From Priapulus caudatus (taxonomy: Eukaryota; Priapulida; Priapulimorpha; Priapulimorphida; Priapulidae): a stretch of 27,650 bases of DNA. Below are positions 1 to 9,800 of the stretch, piece by piece (within the stretch, counting starts at the first letter, position 1; every line of letters begins with the position of its first letter). The notes beneath the pieces are model-generated. The model saw nothing but the letters and a program-made list of their open reading frames with translations, searched no databases and had not been told where the DNA came from. The stretch is from the NCBI RefSeq assembly GCF_000485595.1, contig NW_014577344.1, forward strand, positions 106,415-134,064, given 5' to 3'. The position numbers were made by a program, and so were the translations under genes.

Positions 1-1235
1 TCGCCCTAATATAACGCGCTAGAATAAGATTTCTATATATCTATGGAAAAAGTTTATGAATATCAGTAATCAGTAATTGATTAGTGATTTAATTTTGATT
101 AAGGACTTAAGTAGGCTTCGTGAAACCGCCGCCTGTACCATAGCCCCGTAGCCAAGCTTTTATTGGTGGATTTCGTTTTTTAATTTTGCATGAAGTGAAG
201 GTGCCTAGCGAGGGAGCGTAGCGACCAAGCCGGGGGGAGCTAGGTGTGTATATTAGTTGATCAAAATACTAATATGATCAATAATATGACTAGGAAAACC
301 CCCTTCCCACACAGGGGATCGAGATTTTGCAATTTTTACACTAAAATGGCAGCAATCTGGTGCATAATACCCGAGGTGAAATTCTTGCAAATTTTCAAAA
401 ATGAAAAAACAAGAAAAAAAACACCTATATTCAGTAAAAATGTCTTCGACTATGGGAAAGTCAGTAATATTTGCATAAAATATGATATATAGGAATAAAG
501 AATGTAAACGACATTGCTAAGAGTAAGAGGAGCAAGTACATGCATGAAACACTTTAGAGAAATAACTGCATGCCATCTTCACAGTGTCACTTTGTTTGTT
601 GTTAACTTGTTGGGGGGGGGGAAGCCAATGAAAAAAAAATGTTTGTAGGGCTAACGAGGGTACGAAGCCAGATCAGACAGAGCGAATTTATTGGTGGGAT
701 ACCTTCATACCATGATAAAAAGCATGCTTAATTTTCGTTTGGAGATTCAGAAGCCCCCCCCCGAAAAAAAATCCTCTTCCTGAGCAGTCTGAAGTGACAA
801 ATGCACACCATCTAGCATGTTTTTTTGTTGTTTTTTTTTGTGCTCGGGGAAGGGGGGTGGGTCGTGCGAATCCCCCGAACACCCCTCCCCCCCCCCGGCT
901 ACGGGCCTGTCTATATACAACATTAGTTATAGCCCGTAACCCGTAGCCCGTAGCCAGGGGGGGTTCGGAAGCTCGCACGAATCCCCCCCCCAGAGCCCCC
1001 CGAGCAAAAAAAAAAATTCCCATTTAGTGTAATAATTGCAAAATCTCTATCGTGGCCGGGAGGCGGAACCCCCTCCCCCCTCCCACGCCCTCCCCCCTTG
1101 GTCGCTATATGCTCCCTCGCTTGGTCGCTTCGCGCCCTCACAAAATGCCAACATTGAAATACGACCCCCCCTCCCAATATAAAGCTGGCTACGGGCCTGT
1201 ATAGACTATACTATAGATATATAGATTATATATAT
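1..1235. repeat. Intergenic low-complexity stretch with poly-C/G tracts
   Basis: No gene seen. Homopolymer G, C and A runs dominate 600-1180. The 14-mer ggctacgggcctgt recurs at 897-910 and 1187-1200, each followed by a tata-rich stretch, and cccgtagccc occurs several times near 930-955. The open frames here come from base composition. Confidence 0.6.
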
Positions 1236-1275
1236 TATCAAGAGCTAATAAACATCGTGTTATTAGCTCTTGATA
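1236..1275. repeat. Perfect 16 bp stem hairpin
   Basis: The stem tatcaagagctaataa (1236-1251) and its exact complement (1260-1275) enclose an 8 base loop. No T-run follows that would suggest a terminator. It may be the centre of a palindromic element. Confidence 0.8.
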
Positions 1276-1315
1276 TCATATAAGATCTCTATATAGTAGT
1301 TAGTAGCTAGGGGCC

Positions 1316-1441
1316 GGATTCATCAACGTTGCGTAAAGTGTATTGCGTACACAGAGTTTCTACGAAGGAAGTATGCAAAGCTCGTAGGTGCGATTCATCA
1401 ACGCAGCGTAGCACCTGCGTACGCAAATGTTGATGAATTCC
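1316..1441. repeat. Short inverted-repeat element, GGATTCATCAAC ends
   Basis: The left end ggattcatcaacgttgcgta is mirrored by tacgcaaatgttgatgaatt at the right. An internal gattcatcaacgcagcgta repeats the motif at 1392. A related inverted piece (gcgctacgcagcttgatgaa) occurs near 2728-2747, so the motif family is dispersed. Confidence 0.6.
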
Positions 1442-1758
1442 AGTGTAAATCCACTACGCCATCGTACTGCGCTGGTTGTTGAGGGCCGCTGCCTAGCAAT
1501 AACCAATCACACAGTGTGACACATAACCATGAGAACCAAACTGACGCCTTCTCTGTATTTTAAACCATATAGCTCCTAGCCATGGGCGTTAAATCCGGGG
1601 GATGGGGGGATGCATCCCCCCGCTCTTGAAGGAGGGGATGGCCTGTACAAATATCGCCCCTGAGATTCAAAAAAAAATCCTTCTTCCGTGCCCACACTTG
1701 AAAGTTCAGCTAATTATGATAATTTGGAACATGGGCAGGACCTAAATCATTTCATTAC

Positions 1759-1830
1759 TGCAGGGCGTGGTACAGGGGGGAGGGTCCAGGGTCCGGACCC
1801 CCCCCCCCCTTCGCGTGATCATCCCCCACT
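1759..1830. repeat. Second copy of the 3118-3295 repeat, partial and inverted
   Basis: It begins tgcagggcgtggtacagg, followed by agggtccagggtccggac and a poly-C run, matching the reverse complement of about 3230-3295. Confidence 0.6.
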
Positions 1831-1947
1831 CCTCGTACGGATTTTACGCCCTGGCTCAGCTCTGTCTACAGAGAGTGCGGAACGTGATAGTGCCTCATTT
1901 TCGTTTGTAGGATTGCGTTCAACACTCGATGAAAGCAGGCGCACCTA

Positions 1948-2295
1948 GCGTGTACGTGCGTGCGTGTGTAACGTACACGTGCGTGCGTGCGTATGTGACG
2001 TACATCGTGCGTGGTGCGCGCGTGCATGTGCCACGTGTGACTGCGTGTGCACGTTACACGTGCGCTGCGTGGCGTGCGTGCAATGCTGTTGCACGTGGTC
2101 TGTAGTGCACGTACAGCGTGGTTGTGTGTCACGTACACTCGTGCGTGCGTGCGTGCGTGTGCACGTACACGTCGCAGGGCTGCGTGCGTGTGTACGATAC
2201 ACCGTCTAGCGTGGTGCCATGCATGTGACGTGTGCGAGCGTGCGTGTGGCACGTACAATGGTGCGTGTGCACGTACACGTCACTGCTGTGTGATG
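1948..2295. repeat. TGCG-rich minisatellite, nearly alternating purine-pyrimidine
   Basis: About 350 bp of irregular tandem tgcgtg(c/t)g units broken every 20-35 bp by acgtacac-type palindromes (for example 1971, 1998, 2051, 2109, 2131, 2163, 2251, 2271). All apparent frames here (Cys/Val/Arg on +, His/Ala/Thr/Arg on -) are repeat translation, not genes. Confidence 0.85.
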
Positions 2296-2299
2296 TGAC

Positions 2300-2745
2300 A
2301 CGCTAAACTACGAATCCGCTTAATTATAACGAAACAACTGCAAGCTAGTGACAAAAGAAGTCGTCAAAGGCGCCGCCGCCTCTCTTGTGTAGTAATGTAA
2401 TTATATTATTTATTTTTGAGTTGAGTAGTAATTTATATAGATGTTTTCTCAATAAGAATAATGCATGCTGCGGATATGATGGAAAGCACCTGCGGAAAAT
2501 TGCCAAAAAATTTTCGAGGGTTTTAGCGGCACTCGATCAGTTGTGTGTAAAGTTACGCCAAGGCTTTAGCGTAAATTTTAAAGCTTTGATGAATCCACTA
2601 AAACGGTCCTCGCTTGCGTACGGGAAATTGGTAGCGACAATTTATCTGTAAGTAGCTGTGTTGATGACTCAGCAAACTAGAGCAACGTTCGATTGCGCTT
2701 ACAGCCAGTATAACGTAAAAATAATTTGCGCTACGCAGCTTGATG
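2300..2745. other. Intergenic stretch, no gene seen
   Basis: Two short frames occur but have no recognisable protein character. Weak echoes of the gatgaatc motif lie near 2587 and 2739. No other structure was noticed. Confidence 0.5.
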
Positions 2746-2832
2746 AATCTATCATTCTATCTATCTATCTAAAAATCTATTTATCTATATATATATATAT
2801 ATATTATTATATCTATATACTATCTATCTTGA
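2746..2832. repeat. TCTA/TA microsatellite
   Basis: Interrupted (TCTA)n and (TA)n run, including a pure TA block near 2787-2803. Confidence 0.9.
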
Positions 2833-2880
2833 TTGCTGTACTATCTCTCATTCTCTAAAAAATGAGATCCCTTTTACTTT

Positions 2881-3385
2881 TGCTGAGCAGGGTCTTATGT
2901 CTCCGCCAGGTACTGCCGGAACGTACCACTGGGTACGGTCCGGTATATTCCGAAACGTACCGCTGTACTATCTAATAGTAAGTATGCACGGACCGTACTC
3001 GCCTACTCCATTAACGAGTCTAAGGGAGTCGCATACGCCTATCCCTAAACGCCTAACCTACTCACCCTAACCCTAACCATATCTGATATCAGATACTTCA
3101 TAGTTACCATGCAGTATTGCAGGGCGTGTACAGGATTTGTCACCGGGTGGGGGGGTTCTACACCGTAACCCAAACTTTGCGAGCACGCGAGAGGGGGTCT
3201 GGTCAAATTTTGCAATTAGAACCCTAGATGACGTTTCTCGCGAGCAGGGGGGGTCCGGACCCCCTGGACCCCACCCCCTGTACACGGCCCCTGCATATGC
3301 CAGCGTACCGTTCGTATTACAGACCGTACCAGGGTACGTTTCCGGCGTACTCTGACATGGGGACATAGGACCCTATGAGCTTTAC
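2881..3385. mobile_element. Foldback element upstream of OXSR1, with a nested inner element
   Basis: The arm at 2881-2965 (gccggaacgtaccactgg near 2909) is repeated inverted at 3299-3385. Between the arms lies a second inverted-repeat unit at 3118-3295. The arms are similar, not identical, so the element is old. Confidence 0.7.
3118..3295. repeat. Inner inverted-repeat unit with poly-G/C tracts
   Basis: It starts tgcagggcgtgtacagg and ends with the near complement ccctgtacacggcccctgca. Its right part (about 3230-3295), reversed, matches 1759-1830, so this is a dispersed family. Confidence 0.65.
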
Positions 3386-3808
3386 GCTGCGTTGGTCGTT
3401 TTTTACTTTTGGTTTTTCGTTATATTTAAAGTTTAACATTTCATCTATGTCTTCATTTGTATCGGTGTACATTTGATGTCTACAAATTTGATGGCTATAC
3501 ACATGTTCACGTGCACACAACGCCGCGTTGGCTGCTGAGGTTGGCAGCTGCATGTCTGTATATTACTGCGGCCATTGAGCACACCACTTCTTAAGTAGAA
3601 AAACACTCATTTCTTTTATAGTTACGCAAGAACACATTTTTGCTTGCTACTGCCAGTAAAGTGGCTGAAAAACAAAACATATTACGTAACTCGGGATATC
3701 AGCGATGAACTTGCTTGTCCGAGTACCTTAATTTAGTAGCATCAGGTGGAGCCACCTTACAGGCTTACACCACTGACACCACTAATACCAGCACTATTAG
3801 AAGCGAAA
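3386..3808 (+). promoter_or_regulatory. Presumed promoter and 5' UTR region of OXSR1
   Basis: Lies between the upstream foldback and the start codon. No clear TATA box or CpG island is visible. An in-frame TAG at 3737-3739 closes the reading frame before the ATG. The transcription start site cannot be placed, and an upstream non-coding exon is possible. Confidence 0.35.
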
Positions 3809-3881
3809 ATGTCAGAAGGCGGAGGAAAGGATCTGCATTGGCCAAATAATGGCGATGCATATGAACTTAAGGAAGTGATAG
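3809..3881 (+). CDS. OXSR1: OXSR1 coding exon 1 (start codon)
   Basis: Encodes residues 1-25, [11 protein letters not shown] through YELKEVIG. The MSE start and the DxYELxEVIG stretch match the human N terminus. The ATG has A at -3, and an in-frame TAG at 3737-3739 lies upstream with no other ATG between, so this start is well supported. The exon ends in phase 1 at donor gtatgt (3882). The Gly25 codon is completed by exon 2, after a 7.5 kb intron. Confidence 0.93.
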
Positions 3882-6800
3882 GTATGTAGGCCTAAACATT
3901 GTACTGTCTATGAACATTTTGTTTATTTCGTGGGTAATAGTTCTTACTAGGTGATGGACAACTAATAGTAATAACTATCTGGATGCACGTCAGTCGTCAA
4001 CCACGTACAACACACAGGCACTTTGAGCGTTTCAATAAAATATAATGCTAAATAAAATTAAATACGAAATCTATTTACTACCAAAGTCTTAATGTTTCTC
4101 TACTCTCTTTCTCTTATTATTGCCGACAATTTCACATGTAAATGCCGTCCAAATGGTCATCTGCAACACACAAGTACACCGCACGCTAGCCACAAGTTTC
4201 CTTCTCGCTTAACACTACGTTGGCGAGAGGTCTACGAGGTCTACGACGTGTAACAGTCGGAAAGCCTGGTCAGTTTAACCGCACGCTTAGTGCTGCACAC
4301 TGACACATAAATTATCATAGCAGGTAGGAAAGCGTGGCTGCCAAAAAGTTCGCTCGACGCTCGCTTGAATTTCATTACGATACAACACAAATATTCAACC
4401 ATTCTACTCCAGGTTCTCCTACGTTGCGCAAACGGGGCGCCGCGCCCCGTTTGAGGAAAACTCCCCTGTTTCAATCGTCCCGCCCGTTTAAATGACCTCC
4501 GCCCCGATTAAATTCACCACAATAAAAGTTTGCCCGCGGAATCGATCGTCAAGAATTCCCATTCGGCCAGGACAACCAGCGCGTATTATTTTACTCGTGC
4601 CACGCATGCACTGCACGACAATACACAAGTAAAGAACAGCTAACCTGTCCACACACAACACTAACTGTACACCGACTCGGCTATCTTATATATACAAGAA
4701 CCCAAATACCGTCTATGGTGTGGTGGCAATTTACGCATTAATTAGTGGTACGGTAAAAAAAACACACCTCCCGACCCGCTAGTTTTTTTCCCCTCCCTCC
4801 CCCCCTCCCCTCCCCTCCCCCTGTTTGAATTATCATCCTGGGGAGAACCCTGTACTCCATCTTTGTTTCTATTTTGAAGAACAGTTTACTTGTTATAAAA
4901 ACATACTGTCTGTGTTCGTAACCGAGCTGTGTCGCGCGAAATCACACAAAGCCTGACGAAATTTTCGCGTCGCTCTCGTCGTTGCGCAGTTTATGTAAAT
5001 GGCGCAAGTACAGGGCATATATACGGCGCACTGCATTTTGGGAAACTACCACGCTGCTTTCCAACTCCCGTGTGAGCCTTGTCAAAGCCGCCAGTGGAGT
5101 CGTTGCAAAAACGCTGCACGCGTTGCGGTCACGAAAAGCGCGCGTGGGTGTTTTCCTGATTCGCGACAGCCATTTCATACAACGCGGCAACGGACGCGAA
5201 CGCGATGAATTTGCGTCAGGCTTTGTGTGATTTCGCGTGACACGCTCGGTTACGAACACAGACAGTATGTTTTTATAACAAGTGAACACTATTCTTTCAA
5301 ATAGAAACAAAGATGGAGTAGAATGGTTGATATATTGGTGTTGTTTTCCGTAAAAATCAAGCGAGCGTATAGCGAATTTTGGGCAGCACGCTTTCCTACC
5401 TGCTTAATATTTATGTGTCAGTGCTTGCAGCAGCTAGCGTGCGGTCGTACTTGTGTGTTGCAGTATGAGAATTTGACTGACATTTACAGGTGATATTATT
5501 AGACGAAATAGAGTAGAGAAACATTTAAGACTTTTGTATGTAAATATACATTCTCGTGTTTTATTAATTGCTTTTTAACTTTTTTATTGTTATTGAGACG
5601 TTCTAAGTGCCTGGTAGAACACTCAACAGTCAACACCCACGCTCGGTGTATGATGATGAGGCTTACTAGCCGCAACACAACACACACATCACATGTGACT
5701 ACGTGGCGAGACGAGACAGTCGTAGAGCCTAGTCGCGCCAGGGCATACGTTGTTGTAGGGTATAATTATATGGTGTGTTATGGGTTATTACTACTAGTAC
5801 TACCACTAGTAAGGTTATGATCATGGAGTAATGATTTTTGCCGGGGTCGCAAAGCAAAATTTAATGTCAATGACTCGCCCATCCATAATCCAAAACAAAC
5901 CACTGATTTTACTATTTTGTACACATTCCAATTTGTAATTTTACACTGAGTGGCTTCTAAATTAATGCACCAGTCAATTGAAATCCCGGCCCCCCAACCC
6001 CTGCGACAGGGCGGGCAATTAACGCTGCCACAGCCGGGATTTAACGCATATTTAACGACATAGTAGCCCAGGGTGGCCGGGAAATGAACAAGACGTTTTA
6101 TCAGCGCGGCCATTTAGCCGTGATTTAACAATGAACAGCTCGCACCGGATGTATGGGACTCGGCGTTACAACGTCTGCAGTAGTTTACCGATTAATTGAT
6201 ACGTGTATTTGAAAAAGGTTTCACAGGACAGAAATTCACATAAATAAATACTTGGGCTTTACAAACCAGAATTTAGTTTTGTTTGGAATTTGAGAAATGA
6301 TCCTCGGTTATAAGCGCTTTTAACAGACTACCTGCCTCTTATGGGCAGGAAATTGCTGTTTTTAATACTAAGGAAGTGTCAAATTCCCTGCCTTTTCCTA
6401 AGGGGTCGGGGGTCGGGGTTTCAATTGACTGGTGCATAATTTGTGTTAATTGATTTTAATATGAATTTACAGTTGCTAAATGGGAAATTCCAAGAAAAAC
6501 GTTCACTCAAGTAAAAACATTAATTGCCTAGTTTCATGTAGATTGCTTTTAAATGAAGTCTATAAAGTCCTACTGACTTTCATCATAACACTGATGCTGA
6601 GGCTCACTGAAAACACAATTAAAACAAAAATATTTTTAGGTATATTTCTTTGACATGCCAGTGATGCCACTATTTTCTAGGCCACAATTCTAGGCATATT
6701 TTCTAGGCCACAATTAAAAAAAATCTTTGTTTAGCCCTCACCCAACCCAGGCTGAAAAGAGTATTGGGTAGGTAGACGTAGGCTTTTTAGCTCATGTATA

Positions 6801-9800
6801 TTGACGAAAGTCAGATGCAGCTTGTGTAGAATCACAAAATGAGCGTCCGTCGCCGATCTGTGGTCCGTGTTTGTCCGTAGGGAATGACGAAGCCGTGTGT
6901 TCATTAACGTTGGGGAGAGACAAAGATCGTACTCCAGAAGAGACGCAGAATCGACATAGGGAACGGTACACAGATGGATTCCGCAGACGTGCTGGGGGGG
7001 GGGAAGGGGCGTCGTATGAAAGGACCTCGAGGATGACAGATTTTTAGGGGTCGAAGGCGCGGCCTTAAGAGAGTAGCAAAGAAGTGGAGTGTCAAGTGGA
7101 GGGGGGGGAATGAATAGATTCCTAGCGTTAACTTAGGGGAGATAGGTAGGAAGAGAGAGGAAAGTGGGTACGGAGAATTGTGAGGAGCACAACAGTCTCA
7201 CATGGCGTGACCGTGACGACTCAGTGTAGAGAATGGAAAGATTCACATGTGTAGTGTGATGGGGTAGAAAAGCGCAATCACCAGCCGAATTGGAGGTCAC
7301 AGGTCAAGGCAGTGGGGAAAGGATCAGATATCGGACACTTTTGCTGAGGACAATGGTCTAATGACGAGTGGAAAAATGTGTTTGTGGTTCAGCCTGACTA
7401 CAATTTTTATCAGCTTTATTGAAAGGACCATGAATGTGCTGTGTCAGTGCACGTAGCGAAGGAGTAAAGTGTCTGATACTTTTGACCTACAGAGGAGGCA
7501 TATCACGGATTTGTTGACTGTGAACAAGCGATGGTTTTTTTAAGTGCGCTTTTGTATGTTGGAAGAAGAGCCTCGTCCAGAGCAGAGAGCGAAGTCGACG
7601 CGCGAGAGACTAAAAGAAGGGGAGGAGAGAGAGCGAGACCACCACGTACCCAGACGATCCCGAAAGAGATGACGAGAACGGGATACCACCACTCCCCACC
7701 CTCATTTCCACCCCACCACTGCGCTCGCGCTTGACGGGAAATTCATGAGATGACATGATTGTTAAAGAATTACTATAATTAGGTGAAGGTAAAAGATCTG
7801 GAGAGGTGAGTTAAAAGTGAGTACAAGCTGTAATCTTGTATTACTGTTAATACCGGGCTATAGAAAGTCTATCATAGATTTGTAGATCTGGATGAGATTA
7901 AGTAGGAGATATCCTAGAATATTTATAGCTGACCTGAGCGCGAACGCGAGAGAAGGGAGTGAACGGATGAGAGAGGAGTAGTAGAAGAGAGAAGAAGCTG
8001 AGAGAGAGGACGGAGGGAGAGATAGAGAGACGAGAGAGATAAGACGTTAGAAGTAAAAAGAATCCGTCGTGAGGGGGAGCCCAAGAAAAGCATATATACA
8101 GAATGAGGAAGAGAGATGAAGGAAGGAGAGCAGAGGAAGGGAATGGGGGACTGGGAGAGGAGAGGGGAGTATGAGGAAAGCAAGTAAGTTGTTCTGATGT
8201 GTACTTAGGCGAGAGGGGTAGAGAAGGAGACAGCAGACAGAGATAAATAAATTGGTAAATGAATAGACGGCATTGATGGCTGTATGACAGGGGGAAGAGA
8301 GAGAGAAATAGGTGCAAGAGTTATGATAGCTTGGGAGCTAGCGATAAGCGTTTCGTTTCCTGCGCAAAAGGGAAATGGTTCCGGTATTGGCGATTATCAC
8401 TGACTGAGAGAAATTATAGGTGCGATTTGGGCGGTGTGCATACGATTTATAGGTAAAATCACTGGCACTACTGTCGGCTGTCACAGTTATATGTTTAGCT
8501 TATAAAACCGAAAGCAAGGATGTTGATGACTTGCGACCAGCCCAGTTTCCTGCCCGTATTGATTGTCGGCTACTTACTGTATTTAAAGATAGTTGACCTG
8601 TTTAACTGTTTATGGTTTTAATTAGCTTACAGAGCTAATTAGGTTGGATTGACCCAGGCATGGGAAGTCTCAAATGATAAGTGTAATAACAACGAATGTA
8701 TTAAACTACAAATAGTTACTAAGTCTTTCCTCTATTTTAATGGTCGGCGTATATATTAGCGAATATTACCGTTAATTGCTCGGTTCAATATGCTCATCTG
8801 AGAATACAAGTACACTAGCAACAACGCTGATTCTGCACAAACATACAATGAATAACAAGGGCTTCCCAAGTTGAGCGTCCACGTTGTGCGGATCCCTATG
8901 TGCGAAACACACTGTGGTTTTTGTAGCACGATCATGTACAACCGGCACGGTGACGGCACGCGCCACCACAGTAGGCGCACGGCGCGCGCATTGATGCGGT
9001 TGCCAGTGAGTTTATCAGACAAGCACAGAGCATATCTCCATTGAGTCTTTGTCCTACAGTACACGTCAGTTGAGCGCTGTCGCTCTGCGGCACTTGTTGA
9101 TATGAATTGATGAAGTGTAATCATTCCATTTTTATAGCTGCACAACAATGTGTTTAGTGACTGTTAGAACAGAGAAAGAGTAAAAGAGCATGGCTGTCAA
9201 AAAGTGCACTGTTGTCAAAAGCTAGAACAACTAACATCTTAAGTCGTTCAGTCAGTTTATCAGAAGAATACCCGGCTACAGTACACGTCAGTTGAGCGCT
9301 GTCCCTCTGCGGCACTTGTTTTGCAAATTCAGCATGGTGTCTACATGCTCGGGTGTGTTTGTGTGGAGATACCTTTTATGTTGAATGTTTGTTTTGCTTG
9401 GTACATATATAATGTATTGCCTACAGATTTATATAATGTACAGTGATACAATTTGAAAAAAAAAAAGAATGGGAAAGGTAAATAAAAAATGTTGAGTCGG
9501 CCTTTTTTGGCGGGTCGGTCGGGTGAGGGCAAACAAACAATATTTTTATTATGGCCCTATTTTATGAATATAAATTAGCCAATGATCATGTTATAGCATA
9601 GTACCATATCTAAGGTTAGTAAGTACTTCATAAGGTAATAAATTCACTTGAATTGCATGTCATATGAATCAGACTCAGGACTGTTTTCTTACTATATACA
9701 TGATGACGGCATAATTCCGTCAGAAGAAAGTATGATAGCTTGGAACAAAGTGGACAAACTTTCATCTCCGTTACGCACCATTTTTTAATGAAAGAAAAAG

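Noticed and set aside
688-1177. Gly/Arg-rich frames on the - strand
   Set aside because: They arise from poly-C/G tracts and the internal DNA repeat; no recognisable domain.
1866-2298. Overlapping His/Arg/Thr- and Cys/Val-rich frames on both strands
   Set aside because: They are translations of the TGCG minisatellite; no start context, splice signals or protein character.
3064-3078. Telomere-like ccctaaccctaacc
   Set aside because: Barely more than two units, inside a foldback; too short to be a telomeric remnant.
4942-5310. Frames in the centre of the intron 1 foldback
   Set aside because: No domain recognised; opposite-strand frames come from palindromic sequence.
7898-8317. Long Leu/Ser/Pro-rich frame on the - strand
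   Set aside because: Low-complexity translation of a CT-rich tract in an intron.
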